Positions 9,142 to 18,175 of a stretch of DNA of 64,000 nt are shown piece after piece. The position numbers were made by a program, and so were the translations under genes. Position 1 is the stretch's first letter. Each line of letters begins with the position of its first letter. Source of the DNA: Kaistia soli DSM 19436 (GTDB taxonomy: Bacteria > Pseudomonadota > Alphaproteobacteria > Rhizobiales > Kaistiaceae); assembly GCF_900129325.1 (NCBI RefSeq), contig NZ_FQUP01000002.1, positions 636,668 through 700,667 on the forward strand, given 5' to 3'. Under the pieces are notes generated by a model. It ran no database searches and was not told where the DNA came from. It was given only the letters and a program-made list of their open reading frames with translations.

Positions 9142-10310
9142 GCGTCGGCGAAGCATCCGCCGCGCCGCGCGTCGCGCGGATCATCCTCTCCGATTTCCGC
9201 TCCTATACGAGCCTGGACCTGCCAGTCGCGGGCCGGCTCGTCGCACTCACCGGCGAGAACGGCGCCGGCAAGACCAATCTGATTGAGGCGCTGTCGCTGT
9301 TCACGGCCGGGCGTGGCCTCCGCCGTGCCGACCTCGCTGAGATGGCGCGAGCTGGAGGCGACGGCGGCTTCGCCGTCTCGCTGGCGCTTGACGGACCCTC
9401 GGGCGACGTCCGGCTCGGCACGGGCGTCGAACGCCTTCCGGACGGTGCCCTGTCGTCCCGCCGCTGCCGCATCGATGGTGCCACGGTCGGATCGCCGGCT
9501 GCCTTCGCTGAGTATATCCGCGTCGTTTGGCTGACGCCGGCGCTGGACGCCATTTTCACCGGTTCTGCCGGCGATCGGCGGCGGTTCCTTGATCGTCTGG
9601 TGCTCGCCATCGATGCGCGTCATGGCGCGCGCGTTTCGGCCTATGAGCGGGCGCTCCGCGGCCGCAACCGTCTGCTCGAGGACCCGCGGCCCGATCGGGC
9701 CTGGCTCGACGGGATCGAGGCGGAAATCGCAAGCCTCGGCGTCGATATCGCCCGGGTCCGCAGCGACGCAGTCGCTAAGCTCGCCGTCCTGGCCGCCGGC
9801 GAGCGCGATGATGCCGCACCGTTCCCCTTCGCCGATCTCGCGATCGAAGGCGCCGTCGAGGCGATGCTGGGCGACGGCGATGAGGCGGCGACTGAGCGCT
9901 TCCGCGCCGCGCTTCGCGAAGCCCGTCCCCGGGATGCCGCGGCAGGCCGCGCGCTCATCGGCCCACATACCAGCGACTTGAAGGTCCGCCACGGACCGAA
10001 GGACGTCGCTGCGGAACGGGCATCGACCGGCGAGCAGAAGGCGCTTCTTGTCGGGATCGTGCTCGCCCATGCGCGCCTCGTTGCGGCTGCGAGTGGTCTC
10101 GCCCCTCTGGTTCTGCTCGACGAGGTCGCCGCCCATCTCGACCGCCGCCGCCGCGCCGCGCTGTATGACGCGCTCAGTGCCTTGGGAAGTCAGGTCTTCA
10201 TGACTGGTGCCGACCCGCAGCTCTTCGGCGAGCTGCCATCATCGGCGGAGATTTTCATGGTCCGCGCTGGTAAGATCGAGCTCTACGCTCGGGAGGAGCA
10301 TCGATCATGA
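9138..10310 (+). CDS. recF: RecF, recombination mediator ATPase
   Basis: SMC-like ATPase that works with RecO/RecR to load RecA at gaps and stalled forks. The 390-residue protein shows Walker A GENGAGKTN near residue 39, the signature segment STGEQKALLVGIVLAHA and Walker B PLVLLDEVAAHLD. The GTG start overlaps the dnaN stop by 3 nt, and its own stop overlaps the next ATG (ATGA), forming a tight dnaN-recF-LysE unit. Confidence 0.95.
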   Translation: MSVGEASAAPRVARIILSDFRSYTSLDLPVAGRLVALTGENGAGKTNLIEALSLFTAGRGLRRADLAEMARAGGDGGFAVSLALDGPSGDVRLGTGVERLPDGALSSRRCRIDGATVGSPAAFAEYIRVVWLTPALDAIFTGSAGDRRRFLDRLVLAIDARHGARVSAYERALRGRNRLLEDPRPDRAWLDGIEAEIASLGVDIARVRSDAVAKLAVLAAGERDDAAPFPFADLAIEGAVEAMLGDGDEAATERFRAALREARPRDAAAGRALIGPHTSDLKVRHGPKDVAAERASTGEQKALLVGIVLAHARLVAAASGLAPLVLLDEVAAHLDRRRRAALYDALSALGSQVFMTGADPQLFGELPSSAEIFMVRAGKIELYAREEHRS

Positions 10311-10930
10311 CCGGATTGTCGCTGTCAGGGCTGCTGATCTTCGCCCTTGCGCTGGCTGTCGCCGCCTTCGCGCCCGGCCCTGGCATCGCCGCGATCGTCG
10401 GACGTGTGCTCGGGCGGGGCCGTGATGGGGCCGTCGCTTTCGTCTCGGGCATGGCCATCGGCGATATCGCCTGGCTGACGCTCGCGGTGCTCGGCCTCGC
10501 GGTCCTCGCCGAGACGTTCCGCGAGGTCTTTATGCTGGTCAAATATGCCGGCGCGGCCTACCTGCTCTATCTCGCTGTCCGGATGTGGACCGCGCCTGCC
10601 GAGGCCAGCCAGATCGCGCCGGCGCGCGGCCGCGAGAGCCATGCGCGTCTCTTTCTCGCCGGGATTGCCGTGACGATGGGCAACCCGAAGACGATGATCT
10701 TCTATCTCGCCCTGTTGCCCAGCCTCGTCGATCTCGCTCGGATCGACGCGCTCGCCTTTGTTGAACTTGCTCTCGTCACGCTGGCGGTGCTTGCTCTCGT
10801 CTTCGGCTTCTACATCGTGCTCGCCCTTCGGGCCCGCAGCCTCATCACCAGTCCGCGCGCACTGAAGCTCGTTCATCGTGGCAGCGGCGCCGTGATGGCC
10901 GGTGCCGCCGTCGCCATCGCCACCCGCTGA
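10307..10930 (+). CDS. LysE/RhtB-family exporter
   Basis: Inner-membrane amino-acid exporter family protein, 207 residues with about six hydrophobic segments. The N-terminal FAPGPGIAAIVGR region matches the conserved Pro-Gly-Pro motif of the family, and GNPKTMIFYLALLPSLV matches the second family signature. Its ATG overlaps the recF stop, so it is translated from the same message. The exported compound cannot be inferred. Confidence 0.88.
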   Translation: MTGLSLSGLLIFALALAVAAFAPGPGIAAIVGRVLGRGRDGAVAFVSGMAIGDIAWLTLAVLGLAVLAETFREVFMLVKYAGAAYLLYLAVRMWTAPAEASQIAPARGRESHARLFLAGIAVTMGNPKTMIFYLALLPSLVDLARIDALAFVELALVTLAVLALVFGFYIVLALRARSLITSPRALKLVHRGSGAVMAGAAVAIATR

Positions 10931-11009
10931 CGCAGGACGCGAAAGGCGTGAATTGCACCGGGCGAGGCGATAGCATCCCGGTAACGAATCACCTCGCCCC
11001 AGGATCTCC

Positions 11010-12815
11010 ATGACGCTGTCGCGCGCCCGTGCCGCGCTCAATTCCATTTTCGGCTATCGCGATTTCCGTCCGGGACAGGAAGAGGTCATCGGCGCGGTGC
11101 TGGCCGGCGAGGATGTGCTCGCCGTCATGCCGACCGGTTCTGGCAAATCGATGTGCTATCAGCTCCCCGCTGTTGTCGAAGGCGGGCTGACGGTGGTTGT
11201 CTCGCCGCTGATCGCGCTGATGCGGGACCAGGTGCAGCAGATGGCGCATGTCGGCGTCGCCGCGGCAACGCTGAATTCCAGCAATGGCGACGAGGCCAAC
11301 CGCGAGGCGCTGGCCCGCGTCCGCGCCGGCGATCTGTCGCTGCTGTTCGTCTCGCCGGAACGTCTCGCCTCGGACGGGCTCGTCTCCTTGCTGGCGGCGT
11401 GCAATGTGCGCCGCCTCGCCATCGACGAGGCGCACTGCGTGTCCCAGTGGGGCCATGACTTCCGCCCCGAATACCGCCAGCTTGCCGCGGTTCGCACCGC
11501 GCTCGGCAACGCGCAGGTCGTCGCGCTGACGGCAACGGCCGATGCGGCGACGCGGGGCGACATCGCCAGTCAGCTCTTCCAGAAGCCGCCGCGCATCGTC
11601 GTCCACTCCTTCGATCGCCCGAACATCCATCTTCGCTTCGAGGCCAAGGACCGCCCCCGAAGCCAGATCGCCGATTTCCTGAAGCGCCATGAGCGGGCGA
11701 GCGGCATCATCTACGCCTCCTCGCGCGACCGGACCGAGAAGCTCGCCGATTGGCTGAACGGCACCGGCCGCCGCGCCGTCGCTTATCACGCCGGCATGGA
11801 CGCGGCGCTCAGGGCGAAGAATCAGGACATCTTTCTTCAGGAGGACAACGTCGTGGTCGCCGCGACGATCGCCTTCGGCATGGGCATCAACAAGCCGGAT
11901 GTCCGCTTCGTCATCCATGCCGACCTGCCAGGCGGTGTCGAGTCCTACTACCAGGAGATCGGCCGCGCCGGCCGCGACGGGCTGCCGGCCGATACCCTGA
12001 CGCTCTACGGCATCGAGGACATGGCCTTTCGCCGTCGTCAGATCGACGACAAGGCCGTTTCCGAGGCGCAGCGCCGGCTGGAGCATCGTCGCCTCTCGGC
12101 GATGATTGATCTTGCTGAAAGTGCCACCTGCCGCCGCCAGGCGCTGCTGGCCTATTTCGGCGAGGAGAGCGGTCCCTGCGGGGCGTGCGATCTCTGTCAG
12201 GGCGGGGCGGCATTGGCGGACGCGACGCGTGAGGCGCAGATGGTGCTCTCGGCCGTGGCGCGCACCGGCCAACGCTACGGTGCCGGACATCTTATCGACG
12301 TCCTGCGCGGCGAGGCGACCGAAGCGGTGCAGCGCCAGGGCCACGACAAGATCAAGACCTTCGGCGTCGGCACGGCGCGCAGCGCCAACGGCTGGCGCAC
12401 GCTGATACGGCAGATCTTCGCCGCCGGGGCCCTTGCCGAGGCCAGCGAGGAGCATGGCGGCTTCTGCCTCACCGAAAAGGGCGAGGCGATCCTGTTTGGC
12501 CGGGAGACCATCGAGCTGCGCATGGTTGAAGACGCACCGCCCCGTGCCCGCCGCTCATCAGCGCGCGAGAGCCGGGCTGATGGTCTCGAAGGCGAGGCGG
12601 CCAATCTTTTCGAGGCGTTGCGGGCCCTGCGCCGCGAGATCGCCCGCGACGAGGGCGTCGCGGCCTATATGGTGTTCCCGGACCGGACGCTGATCGAGAT
12701 GGCCGAACAGCGGCCGGCGACACGCGAAGAGATGCGGGCCGTGCAGGGCGTCGGCGAGAAGAAGCTGTCGCTCTATGGCGATGCCTTCCTCGAGGCCATC
12801 AGCGAGGCGTCATGA
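11010..12815 (+). CDS. recQ: RecQ ATP-dependent DNA helicase
   Basis: 3'-5' DNA helicase of the RecF pathway. The 601 residues show Walker [15 protein letters not shown], the DEAH box in [19 protein letters not shown], motif [12 protein letters not shown], the RecQ zinc-binding cysteines (CRRQ...PCGACDLC near residues 372-395), the RQC winged helix and a C-terminal HRDC domain ([13 protein letters not shown] to the end). Its location just after recF-LysE gives a replication/repair cluster. The next gene begins one base after its stop. Confidence 0.96.
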   Translation: MTLSRARAALNSIFGYRDFRPGQEEVIGAVLAGEDVLAVMPTGSGKSMCYQLPAVVEGGLTVVVSPLIALMRDQVQQMAHVGVAAATLNSSNGDEANREALARVRAGDLSLLFVSPERLASDGLVSLLAACNVRRLAIDEAHCVSQWGHDFRPEYRQLAAVRTALGNAQVVALTATADAATRGDIASQLFQKPPRIVVHSFDRPNIHLRFEAKDRPRSQIADFLKRHERASGIIYASSRDRTEKLADWLNGTGRRAVAYHAGMDAALRAKNQDIFLQEDNVVVAATIAFGMGINKPDVRFVIHADLPGGVESYYQEIGRAGRDGLPADTLTLYGIEDMAFRRRQIDDKAVSEAQRRLEHRRLSAMIDLAESATCRRQALLAYFGEESGPCGACDLCQGGAALADATREAQMVLSAVARTGQRYGAGHLIDVLRGEATEAVQRQGHDKIKTFGVGTARSANGWRTLIRQIFAAGALAEASEEHGGFCLTEKGEAILFGRETIELRMVEDAPPRARRSSARESRADGLEGEAANLFEALRALRREIARDEGVAAYMVFPDRTLIEMAEQRPATREEMRAVQGVGEKKLSLYGDAFLEAISEAS

Positions 12816-12816
12816 C

Positions 12817-13242
12817 ATGCGGGCCTTCCTGCGCATCATCCTGCTCATCCCGCTCGGCCTGATTGCGGCGATCCTCACCGCCGTCGCGGTCTATCTGTTG
12901 GCATTCGGCTTCAAGCCCGACGATTTTCAGTTCGCCCCGGACGGATTGCCGCCTGGCGCGCTGGCGCCTGCCTTCGTGCTCACCGGCGTCCTGGCGCAGG
13001 GCGCGCTGCTGCCCTTCCTCGTCGCGATCGCCGTCGCGGAGGTCTTCACAATACGTTCGCTGATCGCCTGGGTGCTGTTCGGCGGCGCGCTCGGATTCGC
13101 ACTGCAACTCGTCGGCCTGCCGGGAAACATGGCGTTCCTGCCCCCGGTGGCGGCTGGCTTTGCGGCGGGCTTCGCCTACTGGCTTGTTGCCGGACGCGGC
13201 GCGGGGCTTCGCGAGCGCGTCACTTTCCGTGCGCCAGAATGA
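12817..13242 (+). CDS. Small hydrophobic membrane protein
   Basis: Protein of 141 residues with about four predicted transmembrane helices (roughly residues 5-27, 47-72, 78-100 and 105-130) and short loops. No recognised family motif is visible. It begins one base after the recQ stop, so it is likely cotranscribed with recQ, and it converges with the LysE gene on the other strand, overlapping its 3' end by about 20 bp. Function unknown. Confidence 0.7.
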   Translation: MRAFLRIILLIPLGLIAAILTAVAVYLLAFGFKPDDFQFAPDGLPPGALAPAFVLTGVLAQGALLPFLVAIAVAEVFTIRSLIAWVLFGGALGFALQLVGLPGNMAFLPPVAAGFAAGFAYWLVAGRGAGLRERVTFRAPE

Positions 13243-13861
13243 GGCGAACGGCAAACGCGCCCATCACGCCTGCAAACAGCCAGTCGACCGCCCGCGTCGC
13301 CTTGGGCGAGCGCTTCAGGAAGGTGGCGATCGAGCCGGCAAACCAGATCAACGCGAGGCTGATTGGCGTTGCGACCACGACGAACAGGATGCCGAGAAAC
13401 ATCAGCTTGCCTGCCGCATGCGGATCGCCCGGTGAGACGAATTGCGGCAGGAAGGTCACGAAGAACACGATGATCTTTGGATTGAGCAGGTTGATGGCAA
13501 GGCCCTTCAGATAGACCTTGCCGATCGGGTCGGACGAGCCCTTGCCGCCGACCGAAAGCGCCGAGCCATGGCGGATCGCCTGCACCGCGAGATAGACGAG
13601 ATAGAGCGAGCCGACCACCTTCAGGATCGTGAAGGCAGTGACCGAAGCGGCGAGAAGGGCCGAAAGGCCGACGGCGACCAGCACGGTATGGATGATCAGC
13701 CCCGTCGAGGCGCCGAGAAACGCGGCGCAGCCAGCGAGCCGCGACTGGCCGATCGCCTTGCCGAGAAAGAGCGTCATGTCCGGCCCCGGCGTCAGCGTCA
13801 GCGCGACGACGGCGACGAGATAGGCGAGGAGGACGGGGGTCTGCGGGATGAAGGCGAGCAT
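13220..13861 (-). CDS. LysE/RhtB-family exporter
   Basis: Second LysE-type translocator in the window, 213 residues. It shows ALTLTPGPDMTLFLGKAIG (family Pro-Gly-Pro signature near residue 25), GSLYLVYLAVQAIR, and NLLNPKIIVFFVTFLPQFV, typical of the RhtB subfamily. The Met at 13861 (MLAFIPQTPVL) is taken as the start because it sits just before the first membrane helix; the open frame extends further upstream without homology. Converges with the small membrane protein and is divergent from the AbrB gene. Substrate unknown. Confidence 0.88.
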   Translation of the reverse strand: MLAFIPQTPVLLAYLVAVVALTLTPGPDMTLFLGKAIGQSRLAGCAAFLGASTGLIIHTVLVAVGLSALLAASVTAFTILKVVGSLYLVYLAVQAIRHGSALSVGGKGSSDPIGKVYLKGLAINLLNPKIIVFFVTFLPQFVSPGDPHAAGKLMFLGILFVVVATPISLALIWFAGSIATFLKRSPKATRAVDWLFAGVMGAFAVRLILAHGK

Positions 13862-13976
13862 GGGACAGGTCTCGTTATGATCGAAGCTATAGCATGGCCT
13901 CTCGAAAAGCGGCATTGGCGGATGGCGAGGCTGGCGTGATCGGCTATCATAAGGCTCCCTCATTGATCCGGGCCTG

Positions 13977-15062
13977 ATGTCCACCACCACCGCAACGCTC
14001 TTCGGCAGCGCCCCCAGGCCGCTGCAATGGACCGGGCTTGTCGCCGTCTCCGGACTGCTCTGCGCCGGACTCTTCATGATCGGACTGCCGGCTGCGCTGC
14101 TGATCGGCCCGATGCTGGCCGGAATCGCAGCTGGCCTGGCCGGAGCGACGATCCGCGTGCCCGGCGGCTTGGCGCTCGGCGCCCAGGCCATCGTCTCGAT
14201 GCTGATCGCCTCGGCCATCACGCCCGCCATCCTCGTCGCCTTCCTTGCCGACTGGCCGCTCTTTCTCGCCGTCGTGCTCGCGACCATCGCCGCCTCGTCC
14301 TCGCTCGGCTATCTGATGAGCCGTCGCCGCATCCTGCCGGGCACGACGGCCGTCTGGGGCTCCTCGCCCGGCGCTGCCTCCGCCATGGTGCTGATGGCCG
14401 AAACCTTCGGCGCCGATGCGCGGCTCGTCGCGCTGATGCAGTATCTGCGCCTTGTGATGGTCGCTGGCGCCGCTTCGCTGGTGGCGCGCTACTTCGTCGA
14501 TGTGAGCGGCGCGGCACCGCCGCCGATCGTCTGGTTTCCACCCATGGATCCGCTGGCCTTCAGTCAGACGGTGGCCATTGCAGTGATCGGCACCCTCGTC
14601 GGTCGGTTCCTGCCCATCCCCTCCGGCGCGATGATCGTGCCGATGCTGGCAGGCGCTCTTCTGCAGGCCTTCGGCCTCGTCCAGATCGTGCTGCCGGAAT
14701 GGCTGCTCTCGATCGGCTATGCGCTGATCGGCTGGCGCATCGGCCTCGGCTTCACGCGCGCCGTCGTCCGCCATGCCGCCCGCGTCCTGCCGCAGATCGC
14801 GCTGTCGATCCTCGTCCTCATCACCTTCAGCGGCTGCCTCGCGGCGCTGCTTGTGCACATTCTGGGCATCGATCCGCTCACCGCCTATCTCGCGACGAGC
14901 CCTGGCGGCATGGATTCGATCGCGGTCATCGCAGCGTCGACCCCGGTCGACCTTTCCTTCGTCATGGCGCTGCAGGCAGTACGATTCTTCATCATCGTGC
15001 TGACCGGACCCTCGATCGCACATTTCATCGCGCGCCGCATGCAGCCGCATCACCCTGTCTGA
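13977..15062 (+). CDS. AbrB-family membrane protein
   Basis: Integral membrane protein of 361 residues with about ten hydrophobic segments arranged as two similar halves. The conserved GLPAALLIGPMLAGI and TTAVWGSSPGAASAMV in the first half are echoed by IPSGAMIVPMLAGALLQAFG and YLATSPGGMDSIAVIA in the second, which is the duplicated AbrB domain (PF05145). Older databases label this family putative ammonia monooxygenase, for which there is no support in this sequence. Probably a transporter or regulator of export. Confidence 0.82.
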   Translation: MSTTTATLFGSAPRPLQWTGLVAVSGLLCAGLFMIGLPAALLIGPMLAGIAAGLAGATIRVPGGLALGAQAIVSMLIASAITPAILVAFLADWPLFLAVVLATIAASSSLGYLMSRRRILPGTTAVWGSSPGAASAMVLMAETFGADARLVALMQYLRLVMVAGAASLVARYFVDVSGAAPPPIVWFPPMDPLAFSQTVAIAVIGTLVGRFLPIPSGAMIVPMLAGALLQAFGLVQIVLPEWLLSIGYALIGWRIGLGFTRAVVRHAARVLPQIALSILVLITFSGCLAALLVHILGIDPLTAYLATSPGGMDSIAVIAASTPVDLSFVMALQAVRFFIIVLTGPSIAHFIARRMQPHHPV

Positions 15063-15193
15063 TCAGGCGAGCCTTGGCGGGTCGGGGCCAGAAAATGCGT
15101 AACACGCGCATGTTGATGCAGTGTCGCCACCGCCGAAACTGCTCTAGCTTCGCGTCATGCCGAAAATGGCAACGAGATCGGGAGGAACGGGCA

Positions 15194-16042
15194 ATGCACG
15201 GCTTTGGAATTCACACCAGTCTTTGGGCGCATAGCTGGACGCGAGAGGCGGCGGAACTCGCCATTCCCGAGGCAGCCGAACGTGGCCTCGCCTTTGTCGA
15301 AATCGCGCTGCTGGAGCCCGGCAAGGTCGATACCGCCCATACACGCGCGCTGCTCGAGAAACACGAGCTCGGTGCTGTCTGCTCGCTCGGCCTGCCCGAC
15401 GATGCGCGGCCGACCAGCAACCCCGACAAGGCCTATGACTTCCTGAAGCTCGCGCTCGACAAGAGCGCGGAAATCGGCGCCAAGGCGCTGTCCGGCGTCA
15501 TCTATGGCTCGATCGGCGAGCGCACCGGCAAGCCGCCGACGGAAGCCGAATATGACGTGGTCGCCCGCGTGATGCAGAAGGTGGCCGCCCACGCCCGCAC
15601 GCTGGGCCTGGAACTCGGCATCGAGGCCGTCAACCGCTACGAAAACCACATGATCAACACCACCGAGCAGGCGGTCGGCCTGATCGAGCGGATCGGCGCG
15701 CCGAACGTCTTCCTGCATCTCGACACCTATCACATGAATATCGAGGCGAAGGGGCAGGCGAACGGCATCCTCGCCGCCGGCGAGCACCTGAAATATATCC
15801 ACCTTTCCGAGAGCGATCGCGGCGTGCCGGGCACCGGCACCATCGGCTGGGACGAGGTCTTCGCCGGACTGAAGGGCATCGGCTTCAAGGGCGGCATGGC
15901 GATGGAGAGCTTCGTCCATATGCCGCCCCAGCTTGCGGCGGCGCTCTCCGTCTGGCGCCCGGTCGCGGACAGCCGCGAGCAGATCCTCGCCGAGGGCCTG
16001 CCCTTCCTGCGCAACAAGGCGCGCCAGTACAAGCTGATCTAG
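15194..16042 (+). CDS. Sugar phosphate isomerase/epimerase, D-tagatose 3-epimerase-like
   Basis: TIM-barrel ketose epimerase family, 282 residues. The metal-binding residues of the DTE/psicose epimerase family are recognisable: Glu in LGIEAVNRYE, Asp and His in HLDTYHMNIE, His in IHLSESDRGVPGTGTIGWDE, and the final Glu in MAMESFVHMP. These coordinate the divalent metal and take the C3 proton. GGAGGA precedes the ATG at 15194. The gene stands alone, so its sugar substrate is not shown by context. The plus-strand unit ends before the tRNA gene. Confidence 0.85.
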   Translation: MHGFGIHTSLWAHSWTREAAELAIPEAAERGLAFVEIALLEPGKVDTAHTRALLEKHELGAVCSLGLPDDARPTSNPDKAYDFLKLALDKSAEIGAKALSGVIYGSIGERTGKPPTEAEYDVVARVMQKVAAHARTLGLELGIEAVNRYENHMINTTEQAVGLIERIGAPNVFLHLDTYHMNIEAKGQANGILAAGEHLKYIHLSESDRGVPGTGTIGWDEVFAGLKGIGFKGGMAMESFVHMPPQLAAALSVWRPVADSREQILAEGLPFLRNKARQYKLI

Positions 16043-16140
16043 CCGCGCAGCGGCGCCCACCCGCGCGTCCGGGCTGGGGCGGGCCAATGATGCGGCGCCG
16101 AAGCGAGGCGCCGCGTCGGTCGGTGTCTTTCGCCATTGAA

Positions 16141-16254
<114 letters not shown>

Positions 16255-16322
16255 CTTAAACCATTGGTGTCTCTGCACTTTTGGTTTTGACTGCCGCCTC
16301 GCAAACCTCAGAAAAGTCGATC

Positions 16323-16342
16323 TGTCACACTGGTGTCACACC
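16323..16342 (+). promoter_or_regulatory. Putative integrase arm sites, left end
   Basis: Two TGTCAC motifs (TGTCACAC) begin at 16323 and 16334, an 11-bp period, just upstream of the integrase start. A matching pair with the same orientation and period is found near the right end at 33780. One helical turn between copies suggests cooperative binding on one DNA face. Confidence 0.45.
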
Positions 16343-16359
16343 AAGGCGGACGACAAATC

Positions 16360-17406
16360 GTGGCAACGATCCGAAAACGAGGTTCATCGTGGCAGGCGCA
16401 AGTTCGCCGTGTCGGCTTCCCACTCCTGACCAAGTCGTTCTCGATGAAGTGCGATGCGCAAGCGTGGGCACGAGAACGGGAAATGGCGATTGACCGGGCC
16501 GGGCTCCCACAGACAGTTCGAGAACTGAAGGGCCGGACCGTTGGTGACCTTCTGAAGCGGTATGAAGAAACGATCACATCGACCAAGCGGGGCGCTGAGG
16601 TCGAGCGGTATCGTCTCAAGACAATGCAGAGGCACAATCTGTCGAAAGCCCGTCTTGCCCAACCACTCGCTTCTGCCGTTGCGGCATATCGGGATGACAG
16701 GTTGAAGGTAGTCAAGGGCGAGACGGTCCGAAGAGAACTGACGGTTCTCAGGCATTGTTTTGAAATCGCCATGAAGGAGTGGGGCGTCCCGCTTCCGAAC
16801 AATCCGGTCAAGCAGATCACTTTGCCCAAGCCATCGCAGGCCCGAGAGATTCGGTTATTCGAGGGTGACGAGGCCGTTCTTATCCACGAGTCAACGTCGC
16901 CCTCGGCACGATATCTGCTACCCCTGATGAAGCTCGCCATCGAGATGGGAATGCGTCGGGGCGAACTGCTTTCGCTACGATGGGATCATTTGGACCTTGA
17001 GCAAGGGCTCGCCTATCTGCCTATCACGAAGATTGGAAGCGCTCGGGCTGTGCCGCTTACACCGGTTGCAATTGCGCTCTTGGCGGGCGTGATGAGGGTG
17101 GAGGAAAGGGTCTTCCCCGTTTCTGCTGATGCTGTTCGGCACGCATGGGCGAGGCTCCGGAAACGTGCCGGCCTAGACGGGCTTCGGTTTCACGATCTGA
17201 GACATGAGGCTGTATCTCGGTTCTTTGAGATTGGGTTGAGCGCTCAAGAAGTTGCCTTGATAAGTGGGCACCGAGATATGCGTATGTTGGCACGCTATAC
17301 CCATCTTCGGCCGGCGAGTATTTCTGATAAGCTGGCTAATCTCTATTCGGCGGAGCCCAGCCATCCACGGTCAGAAAACGATGCGGAGTCCGAGGAGCCG
17401 AATTAG
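16360..17406 (+). CDS. int: Tyrosine recombinase (integrase) of the island
   Basis: Site-specific integrase/excisionase-type recombinase, 348 residues. The catalytic tetrad is visible in the C-terminal half: Arg in EMGMRRGELLSLRW, His-x-x-Arg in FHDLRHEAVSRFF, His in LISGHRDMRM, and the nucleophilic Tyr in LARYTHLRP. The N-terminal part (MATIRKRGSSWQAQVRR) is the short arm-binding domain typical of such integrases. I chose GTG 16360 because AAGGCGG at 16343-16349 is well spaced; an in-frame GTG at 16333 would overlap the TGTCAC repeats. It reads away from the tRNA 3' end, the usual arrangement. Confidence 0.93.
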   Translation: MATIRKRGSSWQAQVRRVGFPLLTKSFSMKCDAQAWAREREMAIDRAGLPQTVRELKGRTVGDLLKRYEETITSTKRGAEVERYRLKTMQRHNLSKARLAQPLASAVAAYRDDRLKVVKGETVRRELTVLRHCFEIAMKEWGVPLPNNPVKQITLPKPSQAREIRLFEGDEAVLIHESTSPSARYLLPLMKLAIEMGMRRGELLSLRWDHLDLEQGLAYLPITKIGSARAVPLTPVAIALLAGVMRVEERVFPVSADAVRHAWARLRKRAGLDGLRFHDLRHEAVSRFFEIGLSAQEVALISGHRDMRMLARYTHLRPASISDKLANLYSAEPSHPRSENDAESEEPN

Positions 17407-17409
17407 AGA

Positions 17410-17643
17410 ATGTCCAGCAAATCCACCAAAGCTAAGCGCAAGGCCATCCATGGCAATTCGGTACAAGAACTGATCGACGCCGGCTTGATCGACCAATTCT
17501 ATAACCTGAAGGATTCCGTCGATACGCCGCCCCTTCGCATGACCCGTCATCTCTACCTTCCTAAGCTTCCAAAGAGAGCCAAGGAAGCCATTGGGCCGCC
17601 TGATAATGACCTTCTAGGAGAGAAGCGAGATGACCGCCCTTGA
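17410..17643 (+). CDS. Small hypothetical protein, 77 aa
   Basis: Begins 3 bp after the integrase stop, so it is probably cotranscribed. It has a Lys-rich N-terminus (MSSKSTKAKRKAIHG) and a short helix HGNSVQELIDAGLIDQFYNL, with no recognised family. Its end overlaps the next small gene by 14 bp. Its placement beside int would suit an accessory recombination protein, but no excisionase-like DNA-binding motif is clear. Confidence 0.55.
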   Translation: MSSKSTKAKRKAIHGNSVQELIDAGLIDQFYNLKDSVDTPPLRMTRHLYLPKLPKRAKEAIGPPDNDLLGEKRDDRP

Positions 17644-17845
17644 GCCCGCCAGCTGCCTCAATTGTCGATTCATGTTCAATGGAATCGGCGTCGGACAAGG
17701 GTTACGGTGTTCGCACCAAGCCAACAGGGGCGCCGCCCTGACGCCGAACGGCCGAACGCCTTTGCAGAAGACGCCATTGCCGGTGATCCCGTCACGAGAT
17801 TTCGTCTGCCAGCATCATGAATCGGTCAAACCGTCGCCGGCATGA
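17630..17845 (+). CDS. Small Cys-containing hypothetical protein, 71 aa
   Basis: Starts ATGACCGCCCTTG with a fair upstream AGAGAAG. It contains C-x2-C (SCLNCRF), a further Cys in LRCSHQAN and C-x-H-H near the end (FVCQHHE), which could form a small metal site. No family recognised. Overlaps the 77-aa gene before it and abuts a doubtful frame after it. Confidence 0.5.
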   Translation: MTALEPASCLNCRFMFNGIGVGQGLRCSHQANRGAALTPNGRTPLQKTPLPVIPSRDFVCQHHESVKPSPA

Positions 17846-17941
17846 GCGGGCCACTTGGCAATATTCCAGCGCCGGTGATGCTGTCAACGAGTTCAGGTCG
17901 GTTCGCATTCATCAAACTGTCGAACCGACAGGGAGCCGAGC

Positions 17942-18175
17942 ATGGTCAAAGAGATGACCGACGACGCCGGATGCTGGATTTCAACGCCGAGTCCGGTGCT
18001 CGTGAAGCGATCGAACCGATCCGTACTAGGACGGAATAGGGAATTTCACCGAACACTAGAGAGAGCATCGGGCGGAGCAGAAGAACTTCGAGTGGGAATG
18101 GGCCCATCGCCTGTCGGACCATCGAACCTCACGCTCACACCGTCCATTGTTTCGAGAATCGTCGAACACTCTTGA
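17942..18175 (+). CDS. Doubtful small protein, 77 aa
   Basis: The ATG at 17942 is preceded by AGGGAG at a workable distance. The product is low in recognisable features. It runs convergently 40 bp into the 3' end of the helicase-primase gene. An alternative overlapping frame starts at 17842 (65 aa, ATGA overlap with the previous gene). One of the two may be real; neither has recognisable homology. Confidence 0.25.
   Translation: MVKEMTDDAGCWISTPSPVLVKRSNRSVLGRNREFHRTLERASGGAEELRVGMGPSPVGPSNLTLTPSIVSRIVEHS

Noticed and set aside
10989-12455. 488-codon minus-strand open frame
   Set aside because: Antisense of recQ, which has complete helicase motifs.
15155-16087. 310-codon minus-strand open frame
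   Set aside because: Antisense of the epimerase gene, with no family motifs. The plus-strand gene has conserved metal-binding residues.
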